From Lysobacterales bacterium (GTDB lineage Bacteria > Pseudomonadota > Gammaproteobacteria > Xanthomonadales > SZUA-36), in contig JAOUCS010000003.1 of the NCBI GenBank assembly GCA_029859645.1, positions 25,815 through 89,814 on the forward strand: a DNA stretch of 64,000 bases, given 5' to 3'. This document shows, in pieces, positions 62,867-64,000 of this stretch (position 1 is the stretch's first letter; every line of letters begins with the position of its first letter). The notes under the pieces were generated by a model. That model had not been told where the DNA came from, did not search any database, and saw only the letters and a program-made list of their open reading frames with translations. Both the position numbers and the translations under genes were made by a program.

Positions 62867-64000
62867 GTGCAGTATTCATACAGACGGTTACTTTCACGGG
62901 CTATCTCGATTTTCCTTCTGGTGGGGGCGCAGACATGCCTGGCGGCGTTGCCTGTTTCCCTCGAAGGCGAACCGCTGCCTTCCCTTGCTCCCGTGCTGGA
63001 AAAAGTGACTCCTTCGGTCGTCAATATTTATACGCAGACCCGGGTGCGGGTTCGCAGCCCATTGATGGATGACCCCTTTTTCCGGCGCTTCTTCAATATT
63101 CCGGACCGGCCCCGCGAGCGCATTTCGCAAAGCCTGGGATCAGGAGTGATCGTCGATGACAAGGAAGGCTTCGTGCTGACCAACTATCATGTCATCGCCG
63201 GAGCGGATGACATCTCGGTAACCTTGTCAGATGGCCGGAGTTTCGAGGCGGAAGTCATTGGTGCGGACCCGGATACTGACCTCGCCATGGTACGAATACC
63301 GCCGGAAGATCTCGAGGCCATTCCTTTTGCGGATTCGAGCAAGTTACGCGTTGGTGATTTCGTGGTTGCCGTGGGCAACCCGTTCGGCCTGGGTCAGACG
63401 GTCACCTCCGGAATTGTCAGTGCGTTGGGGCGGACCGGGGTCCGGGGTCTCGAGTACCAGAACTTCATACAGACGGATGCATCCATCAATCCCGGAAATT
63501 CCGGTGGCGCGCTGATCAACCTGAGAGGTGACCTTGTCGGCATCAACAGCGCCATTTTCACACCCAGTGGTGGAAATGTGGGCATCGGCTTTGCCATTCC
63601 ATCTGCAATGGCCCGTTATGTCATCAAGCAACTGGCCGAATTCGGCGAAGTCCGGCGGGGAACGCTGGGCATATCGGTGCAGGACCTGACCAATGAGCTT
63701 GCCGGTGCCTTTGACCTTGACAAAGGCCAGGGCGTACTGGTCGCAGAAGTGGCGGAGAAGTCCGGTGCAGACAAGGCCGGCCTGCGCGCCGGGGATGTCA
63801 TTCTTTCCGTTGCGGGTTACCCGGTCAGCAACGCACAGGAATTTCACAACTACGAAGGACAGTTTCCGGTAGGCGAGGAACTGGCCCTGGAGATCGTCAG
63901 GGACAAGTCAGACAAAACACTGGAAGTGGAAGTCTTGGAGCTTGCGTCGCTGGATGGTGAAGCAGTCGATTACCGGCTTACCGGCGGAAGATTCGAGGAA
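62867..64000 (+). CDS. DegQ/DegP-type periplasmic serine protease (3' end cut by window edge)
   Basis: 378 codons seen, open at the right edge. The GTG at 62867 has AGGAG upstream and begins a signal peptide that ends near CLAALP. The trypsin-like domain has the triad His108 (TNYHVI), Asp138 (DTDLAMVRI) and Ser212 (NPGNSGGAL). A first PDZ domain starts near residue 265 (RGTLGISVQDL) and includes SGADKAGLRAGDVILSVAG; a second PDZ, if present, begins at or beyond the edge. It degrades misfolded envelope proteins. Which Deg subtype it is depends on the missing end. Confidence 0.94.
   Translation, partial: MQYSYRRLLSRAISIFLLVGAQTCLAALPVSLEGEPLPSLAPVLEKVTPSVVNIYTQTRVRVRSPLMDDPFFRRFFNIPDRPRERISQSLGSGVIVDDKEGFVLTNYHVIAGADDISVTLSDGRSFEAEVIGADPDTDLAMVRIPPEDLEAIPFADSSKLRVGDFVVAVGNPFGLGQTVTSGIVSALGRTGVRGLEYQNFIQTDASINPGNSGGALINLRGDLVGINSAIFTPSGGNVGIGFAIPSAMARYVIKQLAEFGEVRRGTLGISVQDLTNELAGAFDLDKGQGVLVAEVAEKSGADKAGLRAGDVILSVAGYPVSNAQEFHNYEGQFPVGEELALEIVRDKSDKTLEVEVLELASLDGEAVDYRLTGGRFEE

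Overview
The window is about 64 kb of densely packed, moderately GC-rich bacterial chromosome with roughly 60 protein genes. I see no rRNA, tRNA, CRISPR array, insertion sequence or prophage gene. Several features point to a gammaproteobacterium: the order TonB-like / gshB / pilG / pilI / pilJ / chpA with ruvX and yqgE close by (the arrangement known from Pseudomonas), together with NhaB, YihG-like acyltransferase, NudE/CysQ and a DUF6776/ErpA pair. A methanethiol oxidase and a secreted metallopeptidase with a C-terminal repeat fit a free-living, probably marine, heterotroph. The genus is not determined, and Woeseia/Chromatiales-like relatives are only a guess.

Layout. 1-6.7 kb: edge-truncated YihG-like acyltransferase, a lipoprotein cytochrome c, and a beta-oxidation unit read leftward (TetR regulator, thiolase, FadJ-like protein, acyl-CoA dehydrogenase). 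6.7-7.4 kb: a gene-poor stretch with REP-like inverted repeats and two decayed gene ends, one resembling DUF3501 and one DUF1573; intact relatives of both lie just to the right. 7.4-12.1 kb: DUF1573-like protein, an unknown secreted protein, then a rubrerythrin / Fe-S oxidoreductase / DUF3501 module. 12.3-18.2 kb: thioredoxin-like protein with GNAT; a rightward set of alpha-methylacyl-CoA racemase, class III PLP enzyme, HAD phosphatase and TspO; VOC protein and NnrU. 18.3-25.7 kb: porin, then methanethiol oxidase (mtoX) translationally coupled to a SCO/MauG fusion, then a secreted M23 peptidase with two tandem C-terminal repeats.

25.7-34.4 kb is a long leftward run: a histidinol-phosphatase-like IMPase, NudE and CysQ, followed by DUF6776, ErpA, NudC, AmpE-like, BtuF-like, DUF819 and an amidohydrolase. 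34.4-48.4 kb: RsmE, the Pil-Chp chemosensory genes for type IV pili (chpC, a very large chpA, pilJ, pilI, pilG), divergent gshB and a TonB-like gene, then LOG, a UDG-family DNA glycosylase, RuvX and YqgE. 48.4-54.1 kb: TrmB, SLC13 permease, a small membrane protein, a CBS protein, a glyoxalase-like protein and NhaB. 54.2-57.8 kb: metK-ahcY-metF, the S-adenosylmethionine cycle as one unit. 57.8-64 kb: small secreted protein, isoaspartyl peptidase, Nudix hydrolase, secreted beta-propeller-like protein, PolA-type 5'-3' exonuclease, HNH nuclease and an edge-truncated DegQ-like protease.

The most distinctive points are the mtoX/SCO-MauG unit, the racemase whose three catalytic residues fall exactly at the mycobacterial MCR positions once a TTG start is used, the rubrerythrin/Fe-S/DUF3501 module with an intercistronic hairpin, and the two neighbouring gene remnants next to REP elements.
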